64,000 nt of DNA, taken from a virus. The stretch spans positions 124,001 through 188,000 of the IMG/VR virus record IMGVR_UViG_3300020595_003017; one strand, given 5' to 3'. Below the pieces are notes generated by a model. The model was given only the letters and a program-made list of their open reading frames with translations, made no database searches and was not told the DNA's origin. Positions 16,970 to 26,801 of the stretch are shown here, one piece after another. The stretch's first letter is position 1. Every line of letters begins with the position of its first letter. The position numbers and the translations under genes are program-made.

Positions 16970-17229
16970 TGCCAAAGTACACCTATGTTTGCAATAAGTG
17001 CAATCAACAATTTGATGTAATTCATTCTTATAAAGATGAAATAACAAAGTGTGAGATTTGTGGTGAAATCGGCACTGTTTCAAAATTTCTTGGAAACCCA
17101 ATAAATGTGAGAAATAAAGTTACACAAAAAAAACCAGAAATTGGAAGCGTTGTCATAGAGACAATAGAAGAAGCTAAGAAAGAGATAGAAAATGAAAAAG
17201 CTAAAAAAAGGAAAGAGGTAAGAAAATGA
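16969..17229 (+). CDS. FmdB-type zinc-ribbon protein
   Basis: A protein of 86 residues. Two knuckles, YVCNKCNQ (Cys 8 and 11) and KCEICGE (Cys 28 and 31), form an FmdB/CxxC zinc ribbon, followed by a highly charged Lys/Glu helix at the C-terminus. FmdB-like ribbons are common in T4-like phages and are usually listed as regulators, although their function is not well established. It overlaps both neighbours and lies two genes before the late sigma factor, so a role in transcription is a reasonable inference. Confidence 0.8.
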   Translation: MPKYTYVCNKCNQQFDVIHSYKDEITKCEICGEIGTVSKFLGNPINVRNKVTQKKPEIGSVVIETIEEAKKEIENEKAKKRKEVRK

Positions 17230-17504
17230 CTCTTTATTATATTTTGGCCTTTTCTGTTATCTGTAATATTTTCTTTGTTTGGTATGTTAGGCAGCTTTTG
17301 ATTCGCTTTAATTATTTTTCTACAAACTTTGAAGCCCTTTCGGATATGATACAGGTATATCACGATCACCTAGAAAAGGTTTATGGTCTTGAAACGTTTT
17401 ATGGAGACACAACTCTACAAGGGCTCCTAAATCATACGAAAGATTTTTCAGAGTTCATAACAGGAATGAAGGTAAATTTTGAAATCGACCAAGAAGAGGA
17501 ATAA
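17226..17504 (+). CDS. Small membrane-anchored conserved phage protein
   Basis: A protein of 92 residues. Residues 3-24 (YYILAFSVICNIFFVWYV) make one likely transmembrane segment. The rest is an acidic cytoplasmic or helical part with LEKVYGLETFYGDTTLQGLL, a stretch I recall from conserved, functionally unassigned proteins of marine T4-like phages. It starts by ATGA overlap with the zinc ribbon and contains the TTG start of the sigma factor, so its translation is coupled to both. Function unknown. Confidence 0.7.
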   Translation: MTLYYILAFSVICNIFFVWYVRQLLIRFNYFSTNFEALSDMIQVYHDHLEKVYGLETFYGDTTLQGLLNHTKDFSEFITGMKVNFEIDQEEE

Positions 17505-18168
17505 AAACCATTACTTTACAAAAGATACGGAGAGAGCAATAATTGCTTATTGCAGCACTGATGATCTATCTGTAAGGTCTAAACTTTACATAGAACAAAT
17601 CCAGCCAGCGTTTAATGAGCTTGTTGACAAGATCGTATATACTTATAAATTTACTTCCCTTGAAAACATTGATGTATTAAAAGACGACTGTAAAATTTGG
17701 CTAACAACAATATTGTCTAAGTTTGATCCTACACAAGGCACTAAGGCTTTCTCATATTTTTCTGTTGTAACGAAAAACTGGTTTACCCACAAGGCTAAAA
17801 AACAAACTCAAAAAAACAAAAGAGAGATAAATTATGATCTCATGATAAAAGAGGTAGAGATCGCCGATGTTAACAGGTCGGATTTTTTATCTGAGGCAGA
17901 GGAAAGAGAATTTTGGGCTTTTTTACTGAATGAAGTAGAAAGTTGGCAAAGACTAAAGATGAAAGGAAACGATCAAAAAGTTTTAGATGCCGTACTAACT
18001 TTAATGAAAAACATAGAAGACATAGAAATTTTTAATAAAAAAGCGGTTTATCTTTATATGAGAGAGATAACAGGGCTAAACACCAAACAGATAGTTGGTT
18101 GTCTAAATAAAATGCGAGCCAGGTTTAGAGTTTTTAAGGAAAAATGGGACAGGGGAGAAATTAAGTGA
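17479..18168 (+). CDS. gp55-like: Late-transcription sigma factor, T4 gp55-like
   Basis: A protein of 229 residues. HYFTKDTERAIIAY at the N-terminus and SKFDPTQGTKAFSYF followed by SVVTKNWF match the region-2-like core of T4 gp55, the sigma subunit that directs host RNA polymerase to late promoters. A C-terminal helical part (ITGLNTKQIVGCLNKMR) resembles a small helix-turn-helix and is longer than in T4. The start is TTG at 17479, inside the previous gene, with AAGG upstream. It would recognise short late promoters of about 8 bases. The sliding clamp and gp33 partners are not seen in this window. Confidence 0.85.
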   Translation: MKSTKKRNKNHYFTKDTERAIIAYCSTDDLSVRSKLYIEQIQPAFNELVDKIVYTYKFTSLENIDVLKDDCKIWLTTILSKFDPTQGTKAFSYFSVVTKNWFTHKAKKQTQKNKREINYDLMIKEVEIADVNRSDFLSEAEEREFWAFLLNEVESWQRLKMKGNDQKVLDAVLTLMKNIEDIEIFNKKAVYLYMREITGLNTKQIVGCLNKMRARFRVFKEKWDRGEIK

Positions 18169-18195
18169 CGTTCTATTTATATTCGAGGGCAAAAT

Positions 18196-18489
18196 ATGAG
18201 AAAAGATCTAGATTCTTTAATAGAACAAGCACTTGCTAATATAAACAATGATCGTCAAGAAACTGAAATACTTCTTGACGAACTTAAAGAGTATATGAGC
18301 GTTTCGAAAGATCGATATTCAGATTCTGGAAATATAGCAGCTAAATTTGTTGAAACTTTGCAAAGAAGTAATGAGCAACTTGTCAAGCTAGCTACACTAG
18401 TTTATAAAAAAGAAAGTCAATCAAATTCAAATGCATTATCTGATGAGGATAAAGACAGTCTATTTGACATTATAAACGAGGAAAAGTAA
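18196..18489 (+). CDS. Conserved hypothetical protein, 97 aa
   Basis: A small helical protein with no recognised domain: residues 1-90 are mostly charged and heptad-like (LDSLIEQALANINNDRQ, KFVETLQRSNEQLVKLA), and the end is acidic. It ends one base before the lysozyme-domain gene. A 27-base gap upstream carries CTATTTATAT and a GAGGG ribosome site. The position at the start of the baseplate block suggests a structural or packaging role, but nothing in the sequence proves one. Confidence 0.6.
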   Translation: MRKDLDSLIEQALANINNDRQETEILLDELKEYMSVSKDRYSDSGNIAAKFVETLQRSNEQLVKLATLVYKKESQSNSNALSDEDKDSLFDIINEEK

Positions 18490-19860
18490 ATGTCAGTCCC
18501 TAAAACAAATAGAGGTTTGAACCCCAACCCAGCTACAACTCCACGCAGAAAAGAAGCTCCTCTACGAAGAGGTTTTGATCTAGATTCTAATAATGGTGTG
18601 TCTGAGTTCAAAAAAATTATCAGACAACAGTATACCACGGACATAACCGCAGACAAAAATGATTATGTGTGTAAGGCTATTACTAAGCCGGTAACAAGGG
18701 GAGAGGGCGCATTGGCAACTGTTTCCGTAAGAGGCCGAGCAAGAAACATACATGACTATCTGCCAATAATAGAGGGACCACCTAATGAGGATACCGCTTT
18801 TGGTAGACTTCAAATATGTAAGGCTTTCCTACACCCAGAGTTTAGCTCAACTCAAGCTAACTTGTTTTCATCTTTGGAGCCAGGATCTGAGTTTCTTGGT
18901 GACCTTCAATATCCAAAGTCGCCATTAGAATTTTTTAATGGCACCATAAAATCAAACTATACTAGAGGAGTTGATATAGCCGGTCTAACACCCAGTTCAG
19001 CCTTTAAGGTTTGTAGTGATTTTATACAACCGTCATCTGTAACTCCGGCAACAGGGAAAGCAGATGCTGGATCACAAAACCCTGGATCGAATGCAAGAAC
19101 TGCTGGAGCGATCTCGCCGGCACAACTGAAACAAAAGTGTAATACGATTTACTCAGTAGCAGATTTTGAACTTGCCGGTGATCTGCGAGCCGGTGGCACA
19201 CTTCTTTCTTCTGCGGCAACAACTGAACTGGGCGAATTTATTGCCTCTCACGAAGGTTTTATTCCGCAAATAAGAGAAGATTGGGATTACAACACAAGAA
19301 CCAAGGAGCGCCTTGATAGCGCCGGATATGGTTCTGTTGTCGATGACTCGCCACGATCGGGCGGATCTGCCCGCCGAGCAAAGCTTGAGTCTATCTTGCA
19401 GGAGACTAGACCAAGATCAACCTGGGGAACTGTCGGCAGTTTAGACAGAGACGGAAAACTTAAACCTGTGCCAAAAACAGCCTGGGTTAAATACGGTACT
19501 ACGAACTATTCAAAAATTGTACCTGGAGATTATACAAGCATTTCACCGATTGAAGCACAAAGATTAATGCTTGAGCATGATGTAGTGCCAACAGTTAAGA
19601 GATTCATAGGCAATCTGAAAAAAGATGTAGAGGTTACTGATGACATGATAATCGCCGTTACTTCTGCATCATATCAGTGCGGGCCTAGAGCACTTTTAAG
19701 AATTGCTAAAGTCATGAATCGAAAAGGAAGTCCGCAAGAAATATATTCAGCGTTTTTAGATCTAACCCCAGCATTTAGAAAAAGAAGGATGCAAGAGGCA
19801 GAGTTTTTCTTTGGAAACAAAAACTTTAAATATACAGATAAAGATAAGTTGAGGAAATAG
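18490..19860 (+). CDS. Baseplate hub protein with lysozyme domain (gp5-like)
   Basis: A 456-residue protein. The N-terminal 150 residues include a strand-rich part (GALATVSVRGRARNIHDYL) that could be the OB-type domain of a hub protein. After a Ser/Ala/Gly linker (about residues 185-215), a GH24 lysozyme-like domain begins. ELGEFIASHEGF carries the catalytic Glu, eight residues later comes the Asp of REDWDYNT, and further on AFRKRRMQEAEFF matches the closing helix of T4-type lysozymes. The domain is longer than T4 lysozyme because of an insert rich in Arg/Gly/Ser. It should open peptidoglycan during tail contraction. The next gene encodes a strand-rich spike candidate, so the T4 gp5 functions appear split. 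Confidence 0.75.
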   Translation: MSVPKTNRGLNPNPATTPRRKEAPLRRGFDLDSNNGVSEFKKIIRQQYTTDITADKNDYVCKAITKPVTRGEGALATVSVRGRARNIHDYLPIIEGPPNEDTAFGRLQICKAFLHPEFSSTQANLFSSLEPGSEFLGDLQYPKSPLEFFNGTIKSNYTRGVDIAGLTPSSAFKVCSDFIQPSSVTPATGKADAGSQNPGSNARTAGAISPAQLKQKCNTIYSVADFELAGDLRAGGTLLSSAATTELGEFIASHEGFIPQIREDWDYNTRTKERLDSAGYGSVVDDSPRSGGSARRAKLESILQETRPRSTWGTVGSLDRDGKLKPVPKTAWVKYGTTNYSKIVPGDYTSISPIEAQRLMLEHDVVPTVKRFIGNLKKDVEVTDDMIIAVTSASYQCGPRALLRIAKVMNRKGSPQEIYSAFLDLTPAFRKRRMQEAEFFFGNKNFKYTDKDKLRK

Positions 19861-19865
19861 TAAAC

Positions 19866-20801
19866 ATGCCAATAGTTCCTGTAGATATGAAGTTTGGTGT
19901 TGATAAGAAGTTGTTGGAGCAGTCCTCTAACTTCACTGACTTCTTTAAATTAAACGGCGGTATGTTTAACGAGAAAATTATAGAGCCGGTCCCAAACCCA
20001 TCAAGGTCAGGTCCAGAAGTCGTTGAGCCTGAATACAGACCGTCAAACTGTATGATTGTTTATGGTAGGGATAGACCAAGGGGCGTTACGAGTGGATATG
20101 GTGGACGAGGAAACACTCATGCAGGCTGTATAGATATTATTGCCGGCATGTCTGGTCGTCTAGCTAGAGCAAAAAATCCGAACACTAATGAAGCAGTTTT
20201 TACGAACAAGAGTCCAGAGCTTGATGCGGCTAGAATTTATATAAGCCAAAAAGCCGATATTGATGACTATTTTAGTTTGCATGATGGCAAAGTAGGAGTA
20301 TCAAGGGCCAAATCGGCAATAGCAATAAAAGCTGATGATGTCAGAGTTGTTGCTCGTGAGGGTATAAAGTTAGTGACGGGAACTGATGTTTTTAACTCAC
20401 AGGGTATTAGAATATCAGTTATCTCCGGCATAGATCTGATAGCAGGAAATAAAGGGTCAGAATTACAGCCCTTGGTCTTAGGGAACAGTCTTGTTAATGC
20501 GATGAAAGACCAAAACAAATTAATTACTGACTTAAATGGTATTGTGTTTAGTTTGATTAATGCTTATTTGTCTTTGGTGGCAGCTTTAGCCGCTCATGTT
20601 CATGTTAGTGCTCCTCTTGTTGGCGGACCATCATCGCCATCGCCAGACTTGGCAGCAGCTTGTATATCTCAATTAAACAATGTTGCTCTTTTGATGGGAG
20701 ATTTAAATGCTCACCAGACTAATGTTGTTTTACATAATACAAATTTTTATACTCCGATCGGGGAAGGCTTTATAAACAGTCCTTATAATAGCACAAACTA
20801 A
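19866..20801 (+). CDS. Putative baseplate spike/hub-associated protein
   Basis: A 311-residue protein. Residues about 120-205 alternate hydrophobic and polar residues (IAIKADDVRVVAREGIKLV, then GIRISVISGIDLIAG), as in intertwined beta-helix spikes. A LQPLVLGNSLVNAM segment and an AAHVHVSAPLVGG segment follow, a pattern I recall from the C-terminal parts of phage spike and hub proteins. It has no signal peptide. Coming right after the lysozyme-domain gene, it is a good candidate for the membrane-piercing needle or its adaptor. No metal-binding tip motif is certain. Confidence 0.55.
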   Translation: MPIVPVDMKFGVDKKLLEQSSNFTDFFKLNGGMFNEKIIEPVPNPSRSGPEVVEPEYRPSNCMIVYGRDRPRGVTSGYGGRGNTHAGCIDIIAGMSGRLARAKNPNTNEAVFTNKSPELDAARIYISQKADIDDYFSLHDGKVGVSRAKSAIAIKADDVRVVAREGIKLVTGTDVFNSQGIRISVISGIDLIAGNKGSELQPLVLGNSLVNAMKDQNKLITDLNGIVFSLINAYLSLVAALAAHVHVSAPLVGGPSSPSPDLAAACISQLNNVALLMGDLNAHQTNVVLHNTNFYTPIGEGFINSPYNSTN

Positions 20802-20802
20802 A

Positions 20803-23800
20803 ATGAATACTAATAGATTAAATGACATAGTAAATCCATACCCTGAAAGATACGCAGACAATACTGGGTTTGACGGATCTGGCGGGAGATCTGGCATAAC
20901 TTATGACTATGACAACGAGAGAAATAAATGGGTTATTGAGGGGATACATGATTCTTTTATAAATTACGGGGCATTTCCAGAAATTGGAACAGTGATAAAT
21001 TCTGGTGGACCCATAACTGATAATGATAATAGTATAACCTTAGAAGATGCCATGGCTTATACTGCTATTTACCCACAAAATGCAACAGTTATCAAGCTAG
21101 AACAGCCAAAAAATTTATCTGAAGCTATAACACAGTTTGATTTTTCTCCTTTGTCTAGAGCCTCAATGATAACTGAGTTGCAACAAGTATATCAATTTGT
21201 TACACAATCGCCCTCTGCTAATTCTCTGTTAACTGTTTCCGAACTAGCTTTGTATAAAGAGGATAGCGAAGAATTAAATTATCTTAGACTCCCAGCTATA
21301 AAATACCAGTCATCTCAAAATAGAACTATAAAAATAAGAAAATCTTTTGGTCTAAATCCTACCGAAGCAACCTTGGGAAAAAATATAGAGGAAGCAGACG
21401 ATATAGAAAACAAAATTCAAACAAAACAGAGAGATGGGTTAGATTTTGTTGATTGGACTAAGAACCTCCGCCCATCTCAGAGTCCCTCGGTTGTTTATTA
21501 TAACGCTAGGGATGGATTTATTTACTACCTCTCTAGAACAAGATCAAGATCTGCTAATAGCTACGATGCTAAATTTTCTAATGACGGTAACTACCTTGGT
21601 AGAAAAAGGACATTTCTTAAGAAAGCTACATCAAAAATGCTAGCCTTTATGGAAATAGATTATGTCCCCCAAGAGGACAGAAGAGAATTTGTAAGCAGGT
21701 TAGAGTTTTTAACTAAATATGGTGACCGGGACCGGCCCCCTGCGCCTGATGGAGTATCTGTCTGGCTCCTTGGGGCAAGAGTTCAATTAGCCGATATACA
21801 AAGCTTGAAAGATATTGCAACCACCACAACACCACCGCCAGAAGTTCAAATAAACGAAGGAAACCAGAAGGGCAAGGGTGGTAAACAAGCTAAGACTAAG
21901 AATAAAAACCGCAACAATCAGGTAAACACAGTACCATATGAATCTTATTTATCACCCTACCAAATAAGCAAAAAACTAATATCAAATAACTCGGTGAATA
22001 GAGGTGTGGTATATCAAATTAAAAACATGTTACCAGCCCTGGTTCAAACAGAAAAGGTAATCAGCAATTACTCTGACGCAATTTCAAACGCTAGAGTAAC
22101 GCCAAGTATGATATCAGGGTTCAATATAAGGAATCAACTGGAGAATTTTAGATTAACAAATCAATCAGTTCAAAAATTTATTTCTCTGAACGCCTTGCCT
22201 AATGAAACCTATGACATGATAGAATTTAGAATGTCTCCTGAGTTTGAAATAAGATATGCCTTCTATAATGGTTCACTTATTTTGGATGGTCTCGGGTTAT
22301 CCAAGAAGAATCTCATAAAAGATAATAGTTCTGAAAATGCGTTCAAAGAATTGACAAACACTTCAGTGGGATATTTTTATTATTCAACTGAGCTATCAAC
22401 ATTTGAGGGTAGAAAAGATATACCACCGTGGACTACTTTCTTAACTCAATATACATATCCTAATTTAAACGCCAATAGTTTCTTTAAGAGTAAAATAGCA
22501 AATACTACCAACCAAGGAAGTTCTACTAGTTTAAAAGATATATCAAAACTGATGGATGACGGTGATCGGAAAAAAAGCTCTTCACAAAAAATGGCTAAAG
22601 CGTCTGGAGACACTAAACTTTTTCCGTCTGAAAAAGACTTAAGGACAATTAGGGCAAAGAAAGATTTTATCTCTAGTAAAGAACTTCACAATGCCGTAAG
22701 AAGTGCTGTTGGTTCTTGTGATACAGGATTATCGTCAGCTTTGTCGGAGGCATTTCAAATATATGATCTTGTTAGCAATAGAGCAGATAAAAAAGCTCTG
22801 ATAGCAGGTATCCTTGTTAAGTCAAAAGATGCGATATTATTCCTTCAAAAAAAGTATGCCTTTGAGGTATTAGAAAATCCGGAGAAGATTTTATCTGGAG
22901 AATCAGTATTTGAATTTGGTAAATTGAGAATATCTGCTGATAATGTAGAATCTTATATAAACAGACCTGATTTTTTACTTCAAGAAATTGAAAGGGAAAT
23001 CTACAGGCAGGTAAGCTGCATATTCGATCTTATTGGTGATGGCGTTAATGAGTTAATTCTAGATCCTCTTATTGATGAACCCGGACCACTCAAAACGCTT
23101 GTTCGTGACGTTGTTAGCGAAACCAACAGATCTTCAAAGGCTTATACGGTTGATTTTTTAAGGTACAAGATAACAACCAGAGACAGTCAAAAAGGCTGGC
23201 GCTTGGCTGTTGAAAAAATTATTGAGAGCTTTCTGAAACAAATGATACTAGACATCTTTAAGGATGTTGTTACAGCCTTGCTGGGATGTGGGCCAGAGCA
23301 GAGTGAGGATAAAGAAACTGAAAATAAAAATAAACTATTAGAATCTTACGGAGAGTTGAGGTTAAATCTTTTAATTGAGAACGCCGAAAGCCAAGTTAAG
23401 TTGCTTGAAATATGCGAAAACCTAGACATAAAAAATACCACTCTTACGGGAGATAACCTAGATCAAGTGACAATAAGTCCAGTGACAGAGGAGCAACTAT
23501 ACCAGCTTCATGAGGATATTTCTGATACCTGCACTAAATCAGAGGTGGAGGGATTGCTGGAGGGTAATGCACCCAGGGATCTTGTTGTTGATCTTGTTGA
23601 TATGACAAATGACAACATTGATATTGGTGAATATAACAATTTTTTAACTGCCGAACAAAAAGAAATACTCATTCAATCATCTGTCGAAAATAACTTTGAT
23701 TATGCTGATCCTAGCAGTGTTATTTTCACCAGACTAGCAAAAAATGCAGGTATTAGATTTACTGAGGATAGAAAAGCTCTAGGAATTACAGAGACAGCAA

Positions 23801-26763
23801 AAATAAGACTTAAAATGTCAGCAGAGTCTTTTAGATCTGGTGATATTCGTTATGCTACTTTAGATTTTGATGAGAATAAATTAAGAGAGTACTTTAAAGA
23901 ATTGGGGAAAGCTTTAGGTCCTGATTCATTACCAAGTTCACCTTTGGTACCAGAGGATGCATTTTGTGATCCAAAGCTGTTGGCAGCCAGGGGATTAGAA
24001 GGTGTGGGAGTATCCTTAGAACAATTAAATCTAGAAGTCCAGCAAGGAACCCAAGCAGAATTGACAAAACTTTTAGACTTGTGTGAACTTTTTAATGGAG
24101 CTTTTGATGGATTCGATCTTAAATTCTTTAACAAATGGGAAGAGGGATTACCGATTGCTGAAGGATACAGGGCTATATTAGAGAAAATAGCGTTCTTATC
24201 TAGACTTTTTCAGGCGTTTATATCCGATGCATTAAGTATGTCAGCCGAGGCTGCTGATGCACCACTTGAAAGACAAAGAACAAGTGTAAGAGACACTCAA
24301 TTGTGGTCAACTATAACCACAAATTTTGGGACTCAAAGAATAATACCAAAAGTTAGGATGGTCCCTAACCCCACGGATCGAGAAAAAGATGACGTGTTCC
24401 AGTGGTATATATCTGCTGGTGTTGATCAAACATTTGTTGTTAACTTTCAAATTAGAGGTAACACTGTCTTTCTGGCAGGACAACGACCGAGTGATAGCCC
24501 TGAAGATGAAGAAGAATTTATGACTGAATCATTAGGGTCTTTTGAACTCAATAGAAATAATGGAATGGGTATCAACAAGGGAACACTGCACAATTACATT
24601 AAAGAAGATGGCTTGCTTTTCAGAGCATATAGTGCTGCTTTAGACAATTATAATAATGAGATAGCTACCTCTATTAATGCTTTGGTAGAGAACACTGTAA
24701 TTAGGTCACGAACTATAGAGGGCGGGTTTCCGCTAGCGATTGCTAACCCAAACAAAATTGCTGAAATTGTAACTTCATTTTATATCACTAATTCGGACAG
24801 ACTCAGACCACTAACCCAGGCCATATCCGAACCACTATTTGCAACTAATGGTGATCCCTGTGTTTTGACACAGCAGGAGAGAATAGCGATCGCTTGTTTA
24901 AACTCGATACAGACGAGAATAAGTAATTTTATATTGAATTCTGGTGTTTTGTTCCCGGCTCTTGGTTGGGGTATGGGTGTTCCCGATATTATTGATATGA
25001 TTTCTGGGTATTTGGCGAAAAAATTTGAGTATGAAATGACAGACAAAAAAATGTTTGACATATATCTTAAATCGATGGATGATGTTGACAAAGCTTTTTC
25101 TAAAGGACCCGCTAATGCAGCAGGTGTTTTGTTTGATATATCTACAACAAACGATCTAAGAGAAAAGTTTAAATTAGCAATTAAATTTTCTGTTCAGTCA
25201 ATGTTCTTTAATATTTCTAAGCAGTCTTTCGAAAACCCAGGAAGAAATCCTTACGAGAATCAGGCTACTGATAACCGAGGAACAACTCTTTTAAATTATT
25301 TACGAACAGGTGAGGTTTTACCCGAGGGTCGAGATCAAGTTGCTAATTATAACCCATCAAATTCTTTAGCAGGCTTTACAGACGGAGAATTTAATAGACC
25401 TGCCGTCGCTCCCACTGTAGCAGCATTGCAACAAGCAGGTGGTTTTGATGGTTCCGCTGAACTAACCTGGACTCAACAATATGGTTATTATTATATGCCA
25501 ATATCTCTATTGAACGCATTGACTATGATATATTATGATTATGCTGTCAAGCCGCAACAGAGATTACCAAACTTTAAATTTTTTGCAGAAAAAAGAGTAG
25601 CTAATGCTGACGATACACTGTTGACTGCTATAAATCCAGAAAACGTTTCGGCGTTTAGTGAAAGGTTTAGTGGATACCCGCTAACAGTCGCTGGCGAAAC
25701 ATACTACTCAGATGAAGAAGTCATGAAGGCGATTAAACTTTATGAAAGACAATTTGGAACGTATGAAAGATATCTTAATGTTCTTAAAACGCCTTTATAT
25801 TCCGGAGGCGATGGTTCATATGACTTCTTATCATATAAACATGGGGAGGTTAGTTATACCATACTTGGTAATACTCCACAAGAAAACGAGTTTAGAACTT
25901 TGCAACTCGGCGCTCTAGAATTTAATAGTCCTACTTTTACAGACAACTCAGAAAATGATGGAAGAGACTTTTTTAACCCCTTGTATTCAATGTATGTTCC
26001 AATATTTAAGAGACTACCAGCAGAGGAACAAGATTTTTGGATCAAAGAGGCCTTAAAATATAACTACAGTGATGCATCGTTAGTAAGTTATATTCCTTTG
26101 GGAGATGAGATGGGCACCGCTGAACAAAGAGCCAACCCCAACACACAAAAGGCTTTCGCTTTTTATGAGAGAAAAAGAGTTTTAGAAATAGCTACACCAC
26201 CAAACGGCGACTACACTTTTATGAGACTGTATAAGAGAGCTTATTCCACTTTTTTAAATCACAATCCGTATGCACCTGTTGGAGAAAGAACAAGTGACGG
26301 CAAAGCGAAAATAAAAGCGTGGGTCTCTAAAGAAAGAACTGAGGCTCTGGCAAGAAACACATCATCCAATGATGAACTTTCGGGCGTCATTAATTCATAT
26401 GGCAGTCAGGAAAGAAATAATTTTGATATGATAAACTATCCACAACCAGGGCAATGGGGTATTAGGAGAGGTAAGCTTGTATTAGACCCAGATTATTTGC
26501 GCCGTGGTGGCGGACCCGCACCGTACAACGCCCAGGGCTATCAACTTATTAGTTTGGAGGATGATATTCTATCGTATTGGAAATATCTGATTGCAAACTC
26601 AGCGGGCGCTGCGTCATCTAGACAAAATGATCTCATTAAGGTTGCCATAAATCATGTTTATTATATATTGAGTTCGTTAACGCAGAGGCATATTGCTAAT
26701 ATTAACCCAGATGATGATAGTTCATCAATTAACATATTAAAAAGGCATTTAGGTTTGAGCTAA
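20803..26763 (+). CDS. Very large virion/baseplate protein, 1986 aa
   Basis: An uninterrupted 1986-codon gene without a family I recognise. Visible parts are an acidic N-terminal region to about residue 340, a Pro/Thr then Lys/Gly/Asn-rich linker at about residues 343-385 (TTTPPPEVQ, then GKGGKQAKTKNKNRNN), long helical stretches in the middle with many Glu/Lys, and a Tyr/Asn-rich C-terminal third. It lies between the spike gene and gp25, so a baseplate hub or wedge role is likely. No signal peptide or transmembrane segment is evident. Its size alone argues for a structural component rather than an enzyme. The start ATG at 20803 follows the previous stop by one base. Confidence 0.7.
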   Translation: MNTNRLNDIVNPYPERYADNTGFDGSGGRSGITYDYDNERNKWVIEGIHDSFINYGAFPEIGTVINSGGPITDNDNSITLEDAMAYTAIYPQNATVIKLEQPKNLSEAITQFDFSPLSRASMITELQQVYQFVTQSPSANSLLTVSELALYKEDSEELNYLRLPAIKYQSSQNRTIKIRKSFGLNPTEATLGKNIEEADDIENKIQTKQRDGLDFVDWTKNLRPSQSPSVVYYNARDGFIYYLSRTRSRSANSYDAKFSNDGNYLGRKRTFLKKATSKMLAFMEIDYVPQEDRREFVSRLEFLTKYGDRDRPPAPDGVSVWLLGARVQLADIQSLKDIATTTTPPPEVQINEGNQKGKGGKQAKTKNKNRNNQVNTVPYESYLSPYQISKKLISNNSVNRGVVYQIKNMLPALVQTEKVISNYSDAISNARVTPSMISGFNIRNQLENFRLTNQSVQKFISLNALPNETYDMIEFRMSPEFEIRYAFYNGSLILDGLGLSKKNLIKDNSSENAFKELTNTSVGYFYYSTELSTFEGRKDIPPWTTFLTQYTYPNLNANSFFKSKIANTTNQGSSTSLKDISKLMDDGDRKKSSSQKMAKASGDTKLFPSEKDLRTIRAKKDFISSKELHNAVRSAVGSCDTGLSSALSEAFQIYDLVSNRADKKALIAGILVKSKDAILFLQKKYAFEVLENPEKILSGESVFEFGKLRISADNVESYINRPDFLLQEIEREIYRQVSCIFDLIGDGVNELILDPLIDEPGPLKTLVRDVVSETNRSSKAYTVDFLRYKITTRDSQKGWRLAVEKIIESFLKQMILDIFKDVVTALLGCGPEQSEDKETENKNKLLESYGELRLNLLIENAESQVKLLEICENLDIKNTTLTGDNLDQVTISPVTEEQLYQLHEDISDTCTKSEVEGLLEGNAPRDLVVDLVDMTNDNIDIGEYNNFLTAEQKEILIQSSVENNFDYADPSSVIFTRLAKNAGIRFTEDRKALGITETAKIRLKMSAESFRSGDIRYATLDFDENKLREYFKELGKALGPDSLPSSPLVPEDAFCDPKLLAARGLEGVGVSLEQLNLEVQQGTQAELTKLLDLCELFNGAFDGFDLKFFNKWEEGLPIAEGYRAILEKIAFLSRLFQAFISDALSMSAEAADAPLERQRTSVRDTQLWSTITTNFGTQRIIPKVRMVPNPTDREKDDVFQWYISAGVDQTFVVNFQIRGNTVFLAGQRPSDSPEDEEEFMTESLGSFELNRNNGMGINKGTLHNYIKEDGLLFRAYSAALDNYNNEIATSINALVENTVIRSRTIEGGFPLAIANPNKIAEIVTSFYITNSDRLRPLTQAISEPLFATNGDPCVLTQQERIAIACLNSIQTRISNFILNSGVLFPALGWGMGVPDIIDMISGYLAKKFEYEMTDKKMFDIYLKSMDDVDKAFSKGPANAAGVLFDISTTNDLREKFKLAIKFSVQSMFFNISKQSFENPGRNPYENQATDNRGTTLLNYLRTGEVLPEGRDQVANYNPSNSLAGFTDGEFNRPAVAPTVAALQQAGGFDGSAELTWTQQYGYYYMPISLLNALTMIYYDYAVKPQQRLPNFKFFAEKRVANADDTLLTAINPENVSAFSERFSGYPLTVAGETYYSDEEVMKAIKLYERQFGTYERYLNVLKTPLYSGGDGSYDFLSYKHGEVSYTILGNTPQENEFRTLQLGALEFNSPTFTDNSENDGRDFFNPLYSMYVPIFKRLPAEEQDFWIKEALKYNYSDASLVSYIPLGDEMGTAEQRANPNTQKAFAFYERKRVLEIATPPNGDYTFMRLYKRAYSTFLNHNPYAPVGERTSDGKAKIKAWVSKERTEALARNTSSNDELSGVINSYGSQERNNFDMINYPQPGQWGIRRGKLVLDPDYLRRGGGPAPYNAQGYQLISLEDDILSYWKYLIANSAGAASSRQNDLIKVAINHVYYILSSLTQRHIANINPDDDSSSINILKRHLGLS

Positions 26764-26786
26764 ATTGTACCTAGAAGAATACTTAT

Positions 26787-26794
26787 AGGAGGAG
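26787..26794 (+). promoter_or_regulatory. Strong ribosome-binding site for the gp25-like gene
   Basis: AGGAGGAG sits 7 bases before the ATG at 26802. It is the best Shine-Dalgarno match I saw in the structural block. It follows a 38-base gap, whereas most neighbours rely on overlaps, so this wedge protein may be made in larger amounts. Confidence 0.75.
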
Positions 26795-26801
26795 AGTTAA
26801 T

